A stretch of 64,000 bases of DNA from Chiridota heheva (GCA_020152595.1 JAIGNY010002050.1:655001-719000); one strand, 5' to 3'; positions 43,101-58,100 are shown, numbered from the stretch's first letter. Program-made: numbers and translations. The notes: generated from the letters alone by a model not told the origin.

Positions 43101-46100
43101 TCTATGTAAAAATTTACCACTTTAGTAGGATTTTTCAATATTAAGCATGTTGGCAAAATGAAAATTATTTTTATGGGCAAAATAAGAATCATGCTGCATG
43201 AATATTTCAGCATTTATTTTGTTGTATTTATATTCCAGGTAAAATATTTTTAGTAGTTTTTCATAATTATAAGCTCATCCATGCTTGCATAATTGATGAT
43301 TATTCCTTTAATATACAAAATATGGGCATGCACTCTGCAAGGGAACTTTCCTCTACCCTCCTGTGAAAAATGTAAGACTTCAGCATGACCAAACTCAAAT
43401 CAATATTCTTTATCTTCCATATCACCAAATCTTTGTCTTCACCTCAGCTCACATTTTTATATGGTGTACATATATTATTATTTCTTAGATAAGGTTTCCA
43501 AAACATGCTGTGAATAATTCTGAACTTTCTTTACAGCATTGAGAGCACAGCTCTGAAGATCATCAACAGCCTGGCTAGCTCAGAGGTGCAACCACAGCTT
43601 TCCAGGTTTGTAAAAGAACCGAAACAACTCTTGTCCTCCGACTCAGAAGAGCTCAATAGGGCTTTAGTGCTCACACTTGCAAGGGCCATGCATGTCACAG
43701 GTAATTCCACAAATGCATTTCTTTGAAATCAATAAAAATATTTAAGCATTTATTGTTAGTTTGAATTCAATTTCAAAGATTGTTTTTTAACCAAATTATA
43801 TCACAGGTTAATGCACAAGTAGCATAATTTTACTTGAAATCATTTCGCAAATATAAAAAACTGATAATAATATTAACAGCTAGTGAAGTAATCACAAATA
43901 GTAATTTTGTGAATTTGATATTACTATTATTAGTTGGTTATTCGAAAACCAAATTATAGTTATACAAACATTTACCATTACAGCTTAATGAAATTATAGC
44001 AATTTTCTTATTATTCTTTATTTCCTATCCATCGTAGTGCAGTATGTTATCAACGAGTTATCAATTTGAAGTACCATTCCTAGTATCAACAGACAACAAC
44101 CTAATGATGAATATATCTTGTGCACTTAATACCTTTAGCTATTTCTTTGAATTGTTGTAAAATTTAAAATCATTCAAATGAATTTCAATAACTTACTTTT
44201 TAGCTCGACTATTCAAGGAATAGTAGAGCTATTCTATTACCCCTGGTGTCGGCATCAGCATCCCGTAGTTTTGGTTAAAAGTTTTCATAACTTAAGTTAT
44301 GAATGGTGTACATTCATGTGACTTGGCATAGGGGTAGAGCACATGGGTACTGTTTAAATGAGCATGTTTGGAGGGTTGTGTGTGCATACTAATCAGTTTA
44401 TTTGCATAACAATGAAAATATTTGTCAGGTTAAAGTTTTGGTTCCGAGTTTTTGGTTCAAGTTCCTACCACTTATGAATGGTGTACATTCATGTGACTTG
44501 GCATAGGGGTAGAGGACATGGGAACTATTCAAATGAGCATGATTGGGGGGTTGTGTGTGCATACTAATAAGCTTATTTGCATATCAATGAAAATATTTGT
44601 ATCTATGATATATGAATAATCATATATGTGAAGAGCATTGTCTACACTCAATAGTGAGGTGTAGTGTGCATATTAAGTAGGTTATTTGCATAACAATAGA
44701 CTTGTGTACAAAATATATATCCTGAGATAACAATTTGGTTCAGTGGTAGAGGGCATTGGTACTGTTCAGTTGAGCATGGTTGGAGGATTGTGTGTGCATA
44801 ATAATTAGCCTATTTGCATAGCAATGAAAATATTTGTACTGTATATATGGTATCTCTTGAATTAAAGTGGGTATGATGATTTTGCTTAAACAAATGATCA
44901 TACAGTATATGTGAAGAACATTGTTCATACTAATGGTGAGATATAGTGTGCATTTGCTGCAATATGTTTGACCTGAGATCAAAATATATGGCTTATGACT
45001 TACTAACTTCACATTTCTGATTTGTTTTATGATATTGACATTCCTGACATGAGTAGCAATCAAAATGTTTGTCTTGCCATTAAAAAGAAGCAAATAAAAG
45101 TTTCCTTGCCTCTAAAGAATGTTAAATTAGTTGTTTGGGAAATAAAACAATAAACAGAATGTGGGGTAGAAGATGACATGATGATAAAGTAGCTGAAGGA
45201 ATTAGGATGAGGTCATGTGGGACATGGTTGAATTGTATGTAGGGCAAAGTGCAGTGTGATGTTGGTGAGGATGTGTTGGCATGTTAGACGGTGGAATGGC
45301 ATGTAGAGCAGGGTGGGTTGGCATGTGGAACAGGGTTGGTCGACATGTGGGACAGGGCGGAATGGCTTGTGGTGGGATGTCATCTGTATTTCAGTTGTGA
45401 TGGCATGTGGATCATGCAAGATTTGGAATGACATACAGTATCTGGTTTTCAGGTGTGATTGCATGGAGTATAGACATGGGATGACATTTGGGACAGGTTG
45501 AGATGGAATGTGGGACAGTCTGGAATATGCATTATTAGCAGTTAGGGGATTAATGTAGTTTCCAATGTTTAGTTTGTCATACGTTAAGCAATATAGTTTC
45601 GCATAATTTTGCGTTAATGTTATTGTACATTTTTCATGCTGCTTGACATATTTTCTTAAATTGAAAGTTGTGTTACAATCCAGGATGTAGTTCTGGGAAT
45701 ATGTAGGGCTGGGGGAGGGTACAGGTTGGAAGGAAGAAGATAATTTATCTGGAGGGTTTCCCCCTCTACAGCCATATTTAGTCTTTCCTCTCACCCCCTC
45801 TCTCTACTTTGTTTTTTCACCCATGCACTTCCTCTCTTGATCCCAGCTTTCTGACTTTAGTTCTTGTGTTTCTTTCAAACTCCCACTGTTTTCTTTCCTT
45901 CCTACCTCTAAAATAATCTAACCTCTCAGCACAATTTGACCCTCATTGTCATGGTGCCGCTAAGCCCTCATCAAACAAACAAACAGGTTTCAAAATGGGG
46001 TTGAATGGCATTCTTTCATTGACATTGGCAAGTCAGGGCTCTTCTTTCTTTGTTATTCAATTGACACAACTAAAAGAAGTGTTGTAGGTTTTAAGTGTTT

Positions 46101-49100
46101 TCTGAGTTACTGGGTGAGGGAACCTTGAGCTTTTTTAGTCTTAAAATATCTAAGGAAACTCAAAGATATTTTGAAGCTTTTAGTGCAAATAAAAATGTAA
46201 ATGCATTTTTCAAAGCTCAAGTATTTTGAAATCATCTGCTTCTGCTACCCTATTTCTGTATATACTTCCCTCTATAAACCCATTCTGTTTCTAGCTTTGA
46301 ATAGTCAAGCATACTGTCCTTCCGACAGTTCTAGTTTATGCATATAATTAATTTTCTTTTTATAAATAATGAAATCCTGAAAGTATCTTGTACCTTTATC
46401 ACCAGGGTCCGAGACATTGTCAGGTTCATGGTTACAAGGGATTCTTGAGAAGCTTCAGGCCAACACCCCTCACAACTGGGCAAGCCACACCCTCAAGTGC
46501 TTCCCCACCTCACTGCAGCAATTCTTTGAGCAGAACATGGCCCCATCTGAAAACAGGGCCATGCTGAAGGAAATGGTCAATGAATGTTTTCGCAAGTGGA
46601 CATGTAACGTTGAGAGAGTTGCTGAGATATGAAATGAATTATTTGTTGCTCATGTTTTTATTAACCCTGTAAATTGTTTAAAGGTTCAGGTAGGGATTGT
46701 ATATTCATCAGAAAGAGTGTTGCATTTTGAACAGAAGAATCTTAAAATTATGACAAATGCACATGTAGTTTCTGAGTTGTGCCTAATCAAAAGTTTGAAG
46801 AATTTTAGGTGTATGCGAAAGTTGTGATGCATGAAAGAGAAGACAATTCAAATCTTCAGTGTAATTCTTTAAATTTTAATTTTGTTACTGAGTATCTTGA
46901 GACTGGGTTGTCCTGCTAATGTTTGGGTGAGGGTATGACATCATGAGACTGGGTTGTCCTGCTAATGTTTGGGTGAGGGTATGACATCATGAGACTGGGT
47001 TGTCCTGCTAATGTTTGGGTGAGGGTATGACATCATGAGACTGGGTTGTCCTGCTAATGTTTGGGTGAGGGTATGACATCATGAGACTGGGTTGTCCTGC
47101 TAATGTTTGGGTGAGGGTATGACATCATGAGACTGGGTTGTCCTGCTAATGTTTGGATAAGGGTATGACGGAAATTAAAAACTTCTTGGTCGTGTTCAAC
47201 TGCTCCTATTCAGAAAACGTTGTGGAATGACTGAAAGACAATAAGTTAACATAAGAAATTCAAGTTTTGTCTTTCTAATATCACATAATATACTTATAAA
47301 AGTATGCAGAATTTAATATGCATGAATTTATTATCAATTCAAAATAATCTAATATGGTCATTGTTTAATCAATTTGAATGAAAGGTATTACTATTTTGAT
47401 GGTCTATAGCATATTTTCTTCCAATTAAGGTTAAGTTGTTGCTACCTGTACGTAGATCCTTAAATATAGTATTGTCTTTTTGTGATCAAAAACCTAGATT
47501 TTTAACACTGAGAATGTTGCTGTATACTGATTTTTCTGACCTGACCAATTTCCTGCTTTAAGCGTATTGAAATAAGTGGTGAAGTTACTCAAAATGCATT
47601 TGAAGGACAATAGAACAAAGATGAACATTTAGAAAGATTCACATTAAATTTCTTATGCATAAATTGTTGGCATTTTGGTTTACATTTGGAACTTATTTAC
47701 AGCTCTGAGCACAGATGAAGAAAAGGTTGCCTATTTTGCACAACCAGGTACACCATCCTATTTCTTGTGGTAAGTATGTCATAAATGCTTATTCTTGTTT
47801 AAAAACAGAAATCTTCATTGGCATAATTAGTTGTAACTCTGTATCTGTCAATTCTATATATCTGTACATTTTCTATCCTCTGTCCCTCCTAACAGTATTA
47901 ACTTGCATATGGGATGTCCCTTCTCATATTATTTTTAGTATATGTCCTTGCTATGACAGTAGTATTTTGTAAATGTCCCTCCTAACAGGATTATCTTGCA
48001 TATTTCCTTCCTAACATGACTATCTTGCATATGTCCTTCCCAGCATTAGTAAACTGCATTTGTCCTTCCTAACAGGATTATCTTGCATATGTCCCTCTTA
48101 ACAGTAGTATATTGCATATATCTCTCCTAACACTAGTATCTTGCATATGTCCTTCCTAATAATAGTATATCCTTCCCAAAGTATTATCTTGCACATGCCC
48201 TTCCTTTCAGGATTATCTTGCATATGTCCCCCCAACAGCATTGTCCTGCATATGTCCTCCCTAACAGTATTATCTTTTATATTGTCCTTCCTAGCAGTAG
48301 TATTTTGCATATGTCCTTCTACTAGACCTTCGGCAGTCCCTTTCAGGACACCTCAGTACTCCCGCTTCCCATCTTCAGACAGTGGCCACCCTTGTTTAGT
48401 GGTGGTGCGGACACTCCCACCTGTTGTGAAGAGCAAAGTTTCCACCCATCAGACCTTCTCCGTAAGTGGTAACGGATGCGTCTTTGATGGGGTGGGGAGC
48501 ACATTCCTTGTGGTCTCCAATGACAGGAACTTGGGCAGATACTTGGCTTATTCCTATGCTGAATTTCACAGCCGGGCATTTTACATTTTAAAATGCTGGT
48601 GCTGAGCAAAGCAGTTCAGATACACCACTGTTACACCACTGTTGTTGTCTCTCTCTTTCAGACAGAGAGGAACAAAATCCAGGAGTTTCTAAAATCCTTT
48701 CTTGTCTTGACACAGGATGAACTATGTCAGCCTTAAGCCATTCACCTCTCCGGCTAAGAGAACATGATCATGGATCTATCAATCATCTCTATTGTCTCAG
48801 TGGAACTCCCACAGGATGGGCATGCTTACCACAGGTGACCATAGCAATCTGGGCAACATTCGAGGAGTTGTAGACACCCTTCCTTCCCCCCCCCCCTTCC
48901 CCCGCCCTGAGGTTTTCCAGTTGGGTCGACGGTCACTGACCCGCAGCCACTCGGGAGATAAGCAAGCAAACCTTCTTGCGTCCCTGTGGGTCATGCAAGT
49001 TGTCTTAGGCACACGGGGGAAGCTCTGCTCAACCTTCCCCCCTTCTCATGTGCCCACTTGGGAGTTGACGCTTGAGTTAGAGGTTTTCTGCTTTCCACGG

Positions 49101-52100
49101 ACTATACTAAGCGCAGGAATGCTTTTTGTGCACCTTTTCCCCAAAGAAGGTCATTGTCATCTTCAGACCTACCAGAAAATGGTTTATGTTGCCAATCTGG
49201 CATCTTTAGTGTTGCTTTAAAAGTGCGCAGGCGATGTTGGGCATTAAATTGCGTACTTCTTTTCTTTATGGAGATCTCATCGACTGTGTCGCAAGACACT
49301 TTCTCATGATGGTTTGTCCGAAATCTCTTAAAGTGGTCGGCACTGTTCATGGAACAGCCAGGGTATGCACTCAGGTTCAAGGCACAGCCCCTTCAAGGGA
49401 TGATTTGTGCAGCCCGTTTGGAAAACGCATGCCACATTTTTTCCCTTGCATTTGCTTGAATTACTTTACGAAGTTTGTGTAACTCTGCTATTTTTTTGTT
49501 GTGAAGTTGCGCGCAGATGAATTTTTTCCTCGGTTCGGACATTCAATTCACTTTAGTTAATGCCTGTTTTGTTCCCAATCATGTATTTACTACCCGGTGT
49601 GGTCTCGTGGACAAACTCAGTGAGTTTTTTGCATTATTTTAGACACTACTATGATGTTTATATCGTGTCCGAATGCTCTTTCGATTGGCATGTTTTCTGA
49701 GTTTCTAACTCAGGTTCATGCGGTGATTGCCTCAGTTACTGATAATAGGTAGTGACATGTTCGGTTTGACTGTAACTAGGAGTAGTTTACTATTTTTGAG
49801 TAATTTGTATTCAGAGGTTTTTCTTCCATAAGAGGATACGGAATCTAGTTCTTTAAGTAGATTAAAACTAGTGTGAGTATGAGGACCAGCATTTTGAAAA
49901 TTGGGCTTTGACCTAAACTCTCTTCCTTCCATTCCTTGGTTGTAATCTGATTGCATATTTATAACATGGAGGGTAAGGTATAACTTGGCGTAGATTTACC
50001 CCACTAAGCATAGCGGGGATATTTACGAGAGTTATTCTTACCTACCATGTGTCCTGGCATGCCTCCCCTCTCGTTCAGGCCTCGGTGGAATATTAAGATT
50101 GAGGGATGAGGGATATTAAAGGGAGTCAGGGCTGGGCTGTTAACTACTTTTTTTAAAGTTGGTTAGAAGAGCGTTAGAATCAGGTCATTAGACCAGATTG
50201 CATATTTATAGCATGGAAGGTAAGTATAACTCTTGTAAATATCCCCACTATGCTTAGCGGGTAAATTTTGCATATGACCCTTCTAAGAGTAATGTATTGC
50301 ATATGTCCCTCCTAACAGTAGTATCATGTATATGTCCCTCCTAACTGCAGTATCTTGCATATGTCCCTTTTAACAGTAGTATCATGTATATGTCCCTTCT
50401 AACAGTAGTATCATGTATATGTCCCTCCTAACAGCAGTATCTTGCCTATGTCCCTTTTAACAGTAGTATCATGTATATGTCCCTTCTAACAGTAGTATCA
50501 TGTATATGTCCCTCCTAACAGCGGTATCTTTCATGTGTCCGTCCTAACAGTAGTATCTTGCATATGTCCCTCCTAACAGTAGTGCCTTGCATATGTCCCT
50601 CCTAACAGTAGTATCTTGCATATGTCCCTCTTAACAGTAGTGTCTTGCATATGTCCCTCTTAACAGTAATGCCTTGCATATGTCCTTCTTAACAGTAGTG
50701 TCTTGCATATGTCCCTCCTAAAAGTATCTTGCATATGTCCCTCTTAACAGTAGTGTCTTGCATATGTCCCTCTTAACAGTAGTGTCTTGCATATGTCCTT
50801 CTTAACAGTAGTGTCTTGCATATGTCCCTCTTAACAGTAGTGTCTTGCATATGTCCATCTTAACAGTAGTGTCTTGCATATGTCCCTCTTAACAGTAGTG
50901 TCTTGCATATGTCCCTCTTAACAGTAGTATCTTGCATATGTCTCTCCTAACAGTAGTATCTTGCATATGTCCCTCTTAACAGTAGTATTTTGCATATGTC
51001 CCTCTTAACAGTAGTATTTTGCATATGTCCCTCTTAGCAGTAGTGTCTTGCATATGTCTCTCCTAACAGTAGTATCTTGCATATGTCCCTCTTAACAGTA
51101 GTATTTTGCATGTCCCTCTTAACAGTAGTATCTTGCATATGTCCCTCTTAACAGTAGTCTTGCATATATCTCTCCTAACAGTAGTATCTTGCATATGTCC
51201 TTCTTAACAGTAGTATCTTGCATATGTCCATCTTAACAGTAGTCTTGCATATATCTCTCCTAACAGTAGTATCTTGCATATGTCCTTCTTAACAGTAGTA
51301 TCTTGCATATGTCCCTCCTAACAGTAGTATCTTGCATATGTCCCTCGTAACAGTAGTATCTTGCATATGTCCCTTTTAATGATAGTATCTTGCATATATC
51401 TCTCCTAACAGTAGTATCTCGTATATGTTCCTTTAAACAGTATTTTGCATATGTCCTGCCTAACGGTAGTATCTTACATATGTCTCCACTAACAATATTA
51501 TCTTGTATATGTCTCCCCCCACCCTAACAGTATTCTCATACATATGACCCTCCTAACAATAATCTTGCATACGTTGTCATCCTAACATGATTATCTTGCA
51601 TATGTCCCTCCTAACTGGATTATCTTGCATATGTCCTTCCTAACAGTATTTATTCTTCCGTACAGCATCATCTGGAAAATGCTTTAGAGACAGATCATAT
51701 TCCGCACATTGTGGTTAAGGTCCTGGAGCACATCGGACCACGGGGCATGTCAGCCCAGATCAGAAGTTTTGCTGATTACCTTGTTCAAGAATTTTCAACC
51801 TCAGCTGCTGGTGCACATATCAACAAGGTTAAATAAACATTTTTTATTGTTTACAAATTTGAAGAATTTTTTTGTTTTTGTTCCAGTTGTTTCATGGATA
51901 AACCCAGAGTACATTGATTTTTCTATATCAGATTACATGTTCTTTCAGTGGCTATACTTCATATTTTTATTATTTTGTGTAAAATACATTTTTGAAACAA
52001 AAATTGGTTTTAAGGGAATTGAAAATTAAAACTAAAATATTGAAGGTTCTCAACAAAGGTAGTGAAACATCGATCATTTTACTACTGTTGCATTTTCACA

Positions 52101-55100
52101 CCTGGTTATCAAAACAGGTATGCAGAAGAAATTGTGATGTCATTGGGGAACTCATCTCAGTTTTGTAATTCTAATCTACTGTCACCTAATTCCTTTTCCT
52201 CAAAGTTTAAATGAAGGCATCTCACTCTCACAAAGTTGTTTTATACATTACACAACCCAAGCATGCTTTGGATAATCTGAATGGCTTTCAAGTCAATTTT
52301 GAAAGATAAATTTGAAGAGGTGGCGTTTAGATCCGGGCTGTACTGTTTCTCAATGCATAACCTACTTCTCATGTCTCAAAAAATTGAAACTTCCATCAGT
52401 TCTATATCAAAGACTAAAAATATTTTATGACTTCTACTGTCTAGCAATATGTGCTTTTGTGAAAGGTCAATAAATCATCTTTGAAGTTGGTCAAAATATG
52501 TTTTTATTTGTGTAATTTGATTCTAATAAATTTTGATATATGCAAAATTGTGAATAGTAAGTTGAAGGTGTGGTATGATTTTGTGGTATCCTATGACATT
52601 GTTCAGCAATAGATGAATAATGGCCCCTTTTATAAACGTGTTGATTTGGGTATTACCAATTAATGAAAAATGTTTATCAGATTCAATGGTGCCTCCATAA
52701 ACTATTGTGGCAGAGGAATACAGATTTGTACATTTTTGGATATTTTTTTTTGAATGATAAGGCAAGTTAATTGTAAAAGAATGTATATATTTGAAATTTC
52801 AAACTATTTTTTCTTCAGGATGAAAATTATTTGTTAAACTTTATTTTCCATTCTCTTTTTATCCTATGCTTTACAATTTGGACAGTCATCCAATTATTCC
52901 TCAAAAGTCTTTTACCATAATAGTATATTGTTTAAACCACAAGCTTCATGTTCTGATGTTTTTGCTTTGTGTTTTTTCCACAGTGTGTTGAGAAGCTGAA
53001 CGATATGTTGTGGAAACTCAATGTGGTCACATTAGATAAGCTTGTTCTTTGTTTGGTAAGTCATTTTATCACTTAAAAGTTAACTTTCCTCCCCACAAAC
53101 ACACACTAACACCTATAAGGCTGCACCAGCCCTATCACATTCATCACAAAACTCAAACCCACCCTAACCTCTTCGTCAATCTCCACAACCAAATCAAAGA
53201 CCAACTCTCAAACTACACCTCAATCTATACTGATGGCTCCAAGGAAGGCAACAAGACAGCTGCTGCTGCCGTCATCCAAGACATCACCCTCAGTAGCAGA
53301 CTTCCTGACTACTCATCCATCTTTTCAGCCAAGGCTAAGGCCATTCTTCTCGCCCTCAACTTTATTGAGTACTCTCCGCTCAGCCACTTTGCCATTTTCT
53401 CCAACTCAAAGGCTGTTCTTACTTCATTACTCAATCTTAAATGGGATAACCTCACATCCCACTTCCTCCTCTGGAAACTTTTTTTGCCCACCCTCTGCAG
53501 GAAAAGTGTTCTTTTCTTCTGGATACCCAGCCATGTTGGCATCCCTGGCAATGACAGGGCTGATGCAGCCGCTAAGCTTGACCTCAACCTCCTCCCTGCC
53601 CCTTTTCCCAAAACCCTCTCTGACATCAAACTGATTATCGCTTCCCTTGTTCGTGACCCGGCTGGCAAACCTCACGGAACTCCCAAATTGATATCAAACT
53701 CCAGGTCATCCAGCCCACAATTCTGATCAAACCCACCATCAACAACCTCTCTCGTATCAACAACGTTCATATTACCAGTCTTAGAATAAGTCACACCCAC
53801 CTCACTCACTCCCACCTCCTTATTGGCTTCTGCCAACCCCTCTGCAACAATTGCCATTGCACCCTCACAATCCATCACGTTCTCCTTGCTTGCCCCCTGT
53901 ACAAACTTCCCAGAGCTTCCCTCGCTCCCCACAACTCAATTGCTGAGTCTTCCAGAAAAATCCTCGGGATAAATTTATCTCCTTTCTTCATCATGCTTCC
54001 CTCTACAACCATATTTAATTCTCCTCTTCCGCCCCCATCTCTCTACTTTGTTTTTGTTTCAACCATGCACCTCCTCTCTCGATCACAGCTATCTGACTTT
54101 TTGTTCTTTAATTCTCTCATTTTTCCCTGTTTCCTTTCCTTCCTACCTCTAAAATGATGTGACCTCTCAGGCACAATTTGACCCTCTTTGTCGTGGTGCC
54201 ATTAAGCCCTGATCAAACAAACAAACAAACAAGCAAACTTAAGGGGTATGGAAATACATAAACACACAGATTAATGGAAATTCTATTATTTTTCTGTATA
54301 TTGTTAATACTCTTAATTGCTATAACTTCATACAATCCTACAATTATTCATACAATCTTACAATTATTTCAAGATTATTGAGAAGTTTCTTGATCATTGA
54401 AAGTTCAAAGCAAATAGAAAACTTATTTTAATTTATTTTGTATAGTCTTGTATGGGAAACTCATCAGGGAGAAATGGGTTTAATGCTACATATTTATGAT
54501 ATTTATGCACAATTTCAGATCATTCAATGTCATGGGTGGCTTGCCATAGAGGCAAAGGTGGGCAGGGGAGGGGGATATTCCCTCCAGAAAGATTTGTTAA
54601 TCATTGCTTTTTTGTAATAAAGAATACAAACTGGATTGAATTTTATGTATAACGAAAAAAATAATCATGTTTTTCCCCTCTAGGCATATTTTGTCCCACC
54701 AACTAAAATCTCTCAAAGCTGCCTATGGTAGATCAAGTTTTGCTGGTAGATCATTAGCAATGGAGAGAGTGAGATGGTGAATGATTGTCTCTTGTATTTC
54801 CAGGCACTTCGCAGCCACGAGGGCAATGAGGCTCAAGTTTGCTTCTTCATCATCCAGCTCCTCATCTTGAAACCAAACGATTTCAGAACTCGAGTCAATG
54901 ACTTTGTCAAAAGCTCCCCGGAACACTGGACTCAATCTGATTGGCACACACAGCACATGAACTATCACAGGGTAATGCAGACGACAACTTTTATCATTCT
55001 TGTAGCCGCTGTATGTCAGAATTGGAGATAAATTTAAAGACAACTTAAATTAATTGCCCTCAACATAGATCTTGCATGTTTAGACTAAACATGGATCTAT

Positions 55101-58100
55101 TTAAAACACAAAAGTTTAAAAGCCAAAGATCCATTCTTACAGCAAAAATGAGCATGCCATTTGTCCAAATATTTCCAATTTGTTAAAACTTCTTTCAGCA
55201 TTTTGCTCATTTTCATCAGACAATCTAGGAAATAAAAATAAAAGACATGACAAATACCAAATTAGATAGAATAACAGCATGTTTTTTTTTAATTTAGTTT
55301 CAATGCAAGTCTCAGACCTTGCAAGTGCCTGTCAAGTAAATTGGGATTCCAGCCTTTTTAGGTAGGGAGTTTTAAGTCACATTGCATTTGTTTATTTATC
55401 TATTTCAGATTTAAAGAAAAGCACTGATTGATTTTCCTTTGTTATCATTTTCTTTGCAACATAATGTTACATTTCAGAAATATCCAGAGAAGTATTTTTA
55501 CGAGGGTTTATGTGAGAAAGCAGGGACAAACTTTGCCAACCCACCCCAGTATCTTCCTGTGTATTTCAGCAATGTGTGCCTGAGATTTCTGCCTGTAAGT
55601 ACCTGTAGATTGACCCTGTAAGGAATATCTTTTGGATTTAATGATAGCAAGTTGGCAAGGGCTCATTACTGTAACATAATGATCAATTTATTGAGATCTA
55701 ATTATGAGTATTATCAATGTAATTAATATAAGCATCATTGATACTGATTATTATCATCATCTTACATGATCATCATCCATCATCATACATATCATCATCC
55801 ATCATCATACATGATCATTATCTTCATCATCTTCATCAAACATTATCATTATCATCATCATCATACATGATTATTATCATTATCATCTTCATCATCATCA
55901 TACATGATCGTTATCATACATGATCATTACCATCATCATTCATCATACGTGATCATTATCATCATCATTCAATCAACATTTTTAATTTTCATAATTGGTG
56001 TCATCATGATCGTAATCATGATCATTTATTTCAATTAAAGCTCATTAGGTTGAATACCTTGATTCAGGAAGATTCTTTAACTCAGACAATCAAGTTTGAC
56101 TTATCAAGCTTGAGGAGAGGATTAAATCATGTAAATGTAACAAACTACTTGGTCCTGAATTACATTACATTGTTAACTTAATGAACAGCTCAAACTGGAA
56201 GTTCACAATTAAAAGAAATATTGTACAATTTCTTTAAGCATTCTGAACATTCTGAAAGTAGGTGAGCAGTATGGTTCGCTATGATATTCCTTTAATAAAC
56301 TTTTACATTCTCAAATGAAATTCATCAATTTGTGAGTTGGACATATGTTTCTTCCCTGTCCAGGTATTTGAAATTTTGATTCACCGGTCACTTGAGCTAC
56401 CTCCAGTCTCGAAGTCTTTGGAAACCCTTTTGGATCACCTTGGCAGCCTCTTCAAGTTCCATGGTAAGACTGCCCATTAGTTTTTACATCCTCATGTTAA
56501 ATGCTTAAGCCTATCAAGTGTTGGTAGAATATTAGTGAAAAAATCCACCTTTGATTTTAATAACCTTTCTTAAGATGAATTTTTGTTAAACTAGGATATA
56601 AATTTAACAGAAATATAAATTGAATGAAACGTATATCCTGTGTGTTAAACTGCATAGAATCCCCATCCTCGCAAAAAATTCATTCGAAGGTTTTTTGTAA
56701 AAATATGTTTGTGATGTTTAGTGCTGGTTTTTATTTGTGTATTCACGATTCAATTTGTGATATTCTAATTGTACATTAGTTTCATATTGATTGAGATTGT
56801 CAATAATTGATATGTATTGTTATTCTTGGGTAATAAAATGTTTTCTTTTCTGTGTTTGTTGCATATACAGCATCTCAGAATGTCTTTTCACAACTTTAGT
56901 TCTTTCGAAACTTCCAAGCTCAATTGATTCAGGAAATGATTATTTTTTATTCAGAGAGGCCTGTGACTTACTTGTACAACACACTCCACTACTATGAGAA
57001 GAAACTAAGAGACAGACCACACCTCAAGAGAAAGCTAGTGGATACCATGATTGGCGCCCAGAAGACCGTCAAACCAGCCGGATGGTAAGTTTAAGAACTG
57101 AGAATATTACAGAAGCACTCAGCTGAACACAATGGTGTAATATTCTGCTAGAATTATTTGTTACCATACACCAGTAGTCCTGCATACACCAGTAATGACG
57201 GTTTCTGAAATATACATTCAACTTAGAACGCGGTTTATCTGCTGTGCAGAATTTTTGATAGGAACAATTGGTGATCATAAAATGCGATCACATCTGAACA
57301 AATTCCCACAAATGTGTAAAAATACAAGTTTCTCATGTTTGGCTGCGAGTTCCTTAGCGATGCTAGTTTTATGAATCTTTTGTTTTCTGCTGATTGTCAT
57401 ACTTTACATTAAGTAGTATAACTTATTTGTTGTTTGAAATGTAAATAGTTACAATTTTCTTTTTCCCTTCTCTTTTATGGTTTGTGTTTTTTTCAGTTTG
57501 TTTGTTTTCCATGTAAACTTTGAAAAGGAGATCTCTCTACTTTTTGTTTCTTAAAAATTTCCAAGGATCTTCCTAACCATTCTTTTTCATTATAAATAAT
57601 AACAATTGTTTTCAAGAACCAAAAGTTAAAATAAAGTTAGAACAGCAACAAGTGTTGGCCAAGAAATAATTTGTATGGTACACAAAATGTTGTGGTATAT
57701 GTTTAATGTTGCATATGTATAATGTTGTAAGTGAAGAATCTGACTGTACAGCCACACAAGACGGTGCTTATTAACAAACACATGCTTCTCCATTCTGGAA
57801 TCAAACATCCGGGAATGTTGTGGTGCACGGCGACGTTACAATGCTTTTTTGACGATCTCAAATTTTAGTCAAAGGGGAAAACAAACAGTCAGTTATCATT
57901 GCAGTCAATGGGAGAAAAACATATTTTTTGTCATTTTTCAACAAATACTGGACAGAATTGATTTTTCTTCACAAATGTTGTGTATTAGATAATAGTTTCC
58001 AATATATATGAAAACCAGTAATTTTTACTGACTGGTTAAGGCGACACAAGTATTCATAAAAAATATCACATTGACTGTAATGATAAAGTTTCCCCTCCAA

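Noticed and set aside
48323-50264. LTR element or other virus-like fossil
   Set aside because: I saw no paired long terminal repeats, primer site or recognisable gag/pol motif, so I leave the block unassigned.
50265-51655. CRISPR array (regular 29-bp repeats)
   Set aside because: Units are head-to-tail without unique spacers and lie in a eukaryotic intron; this is a minisatellite.
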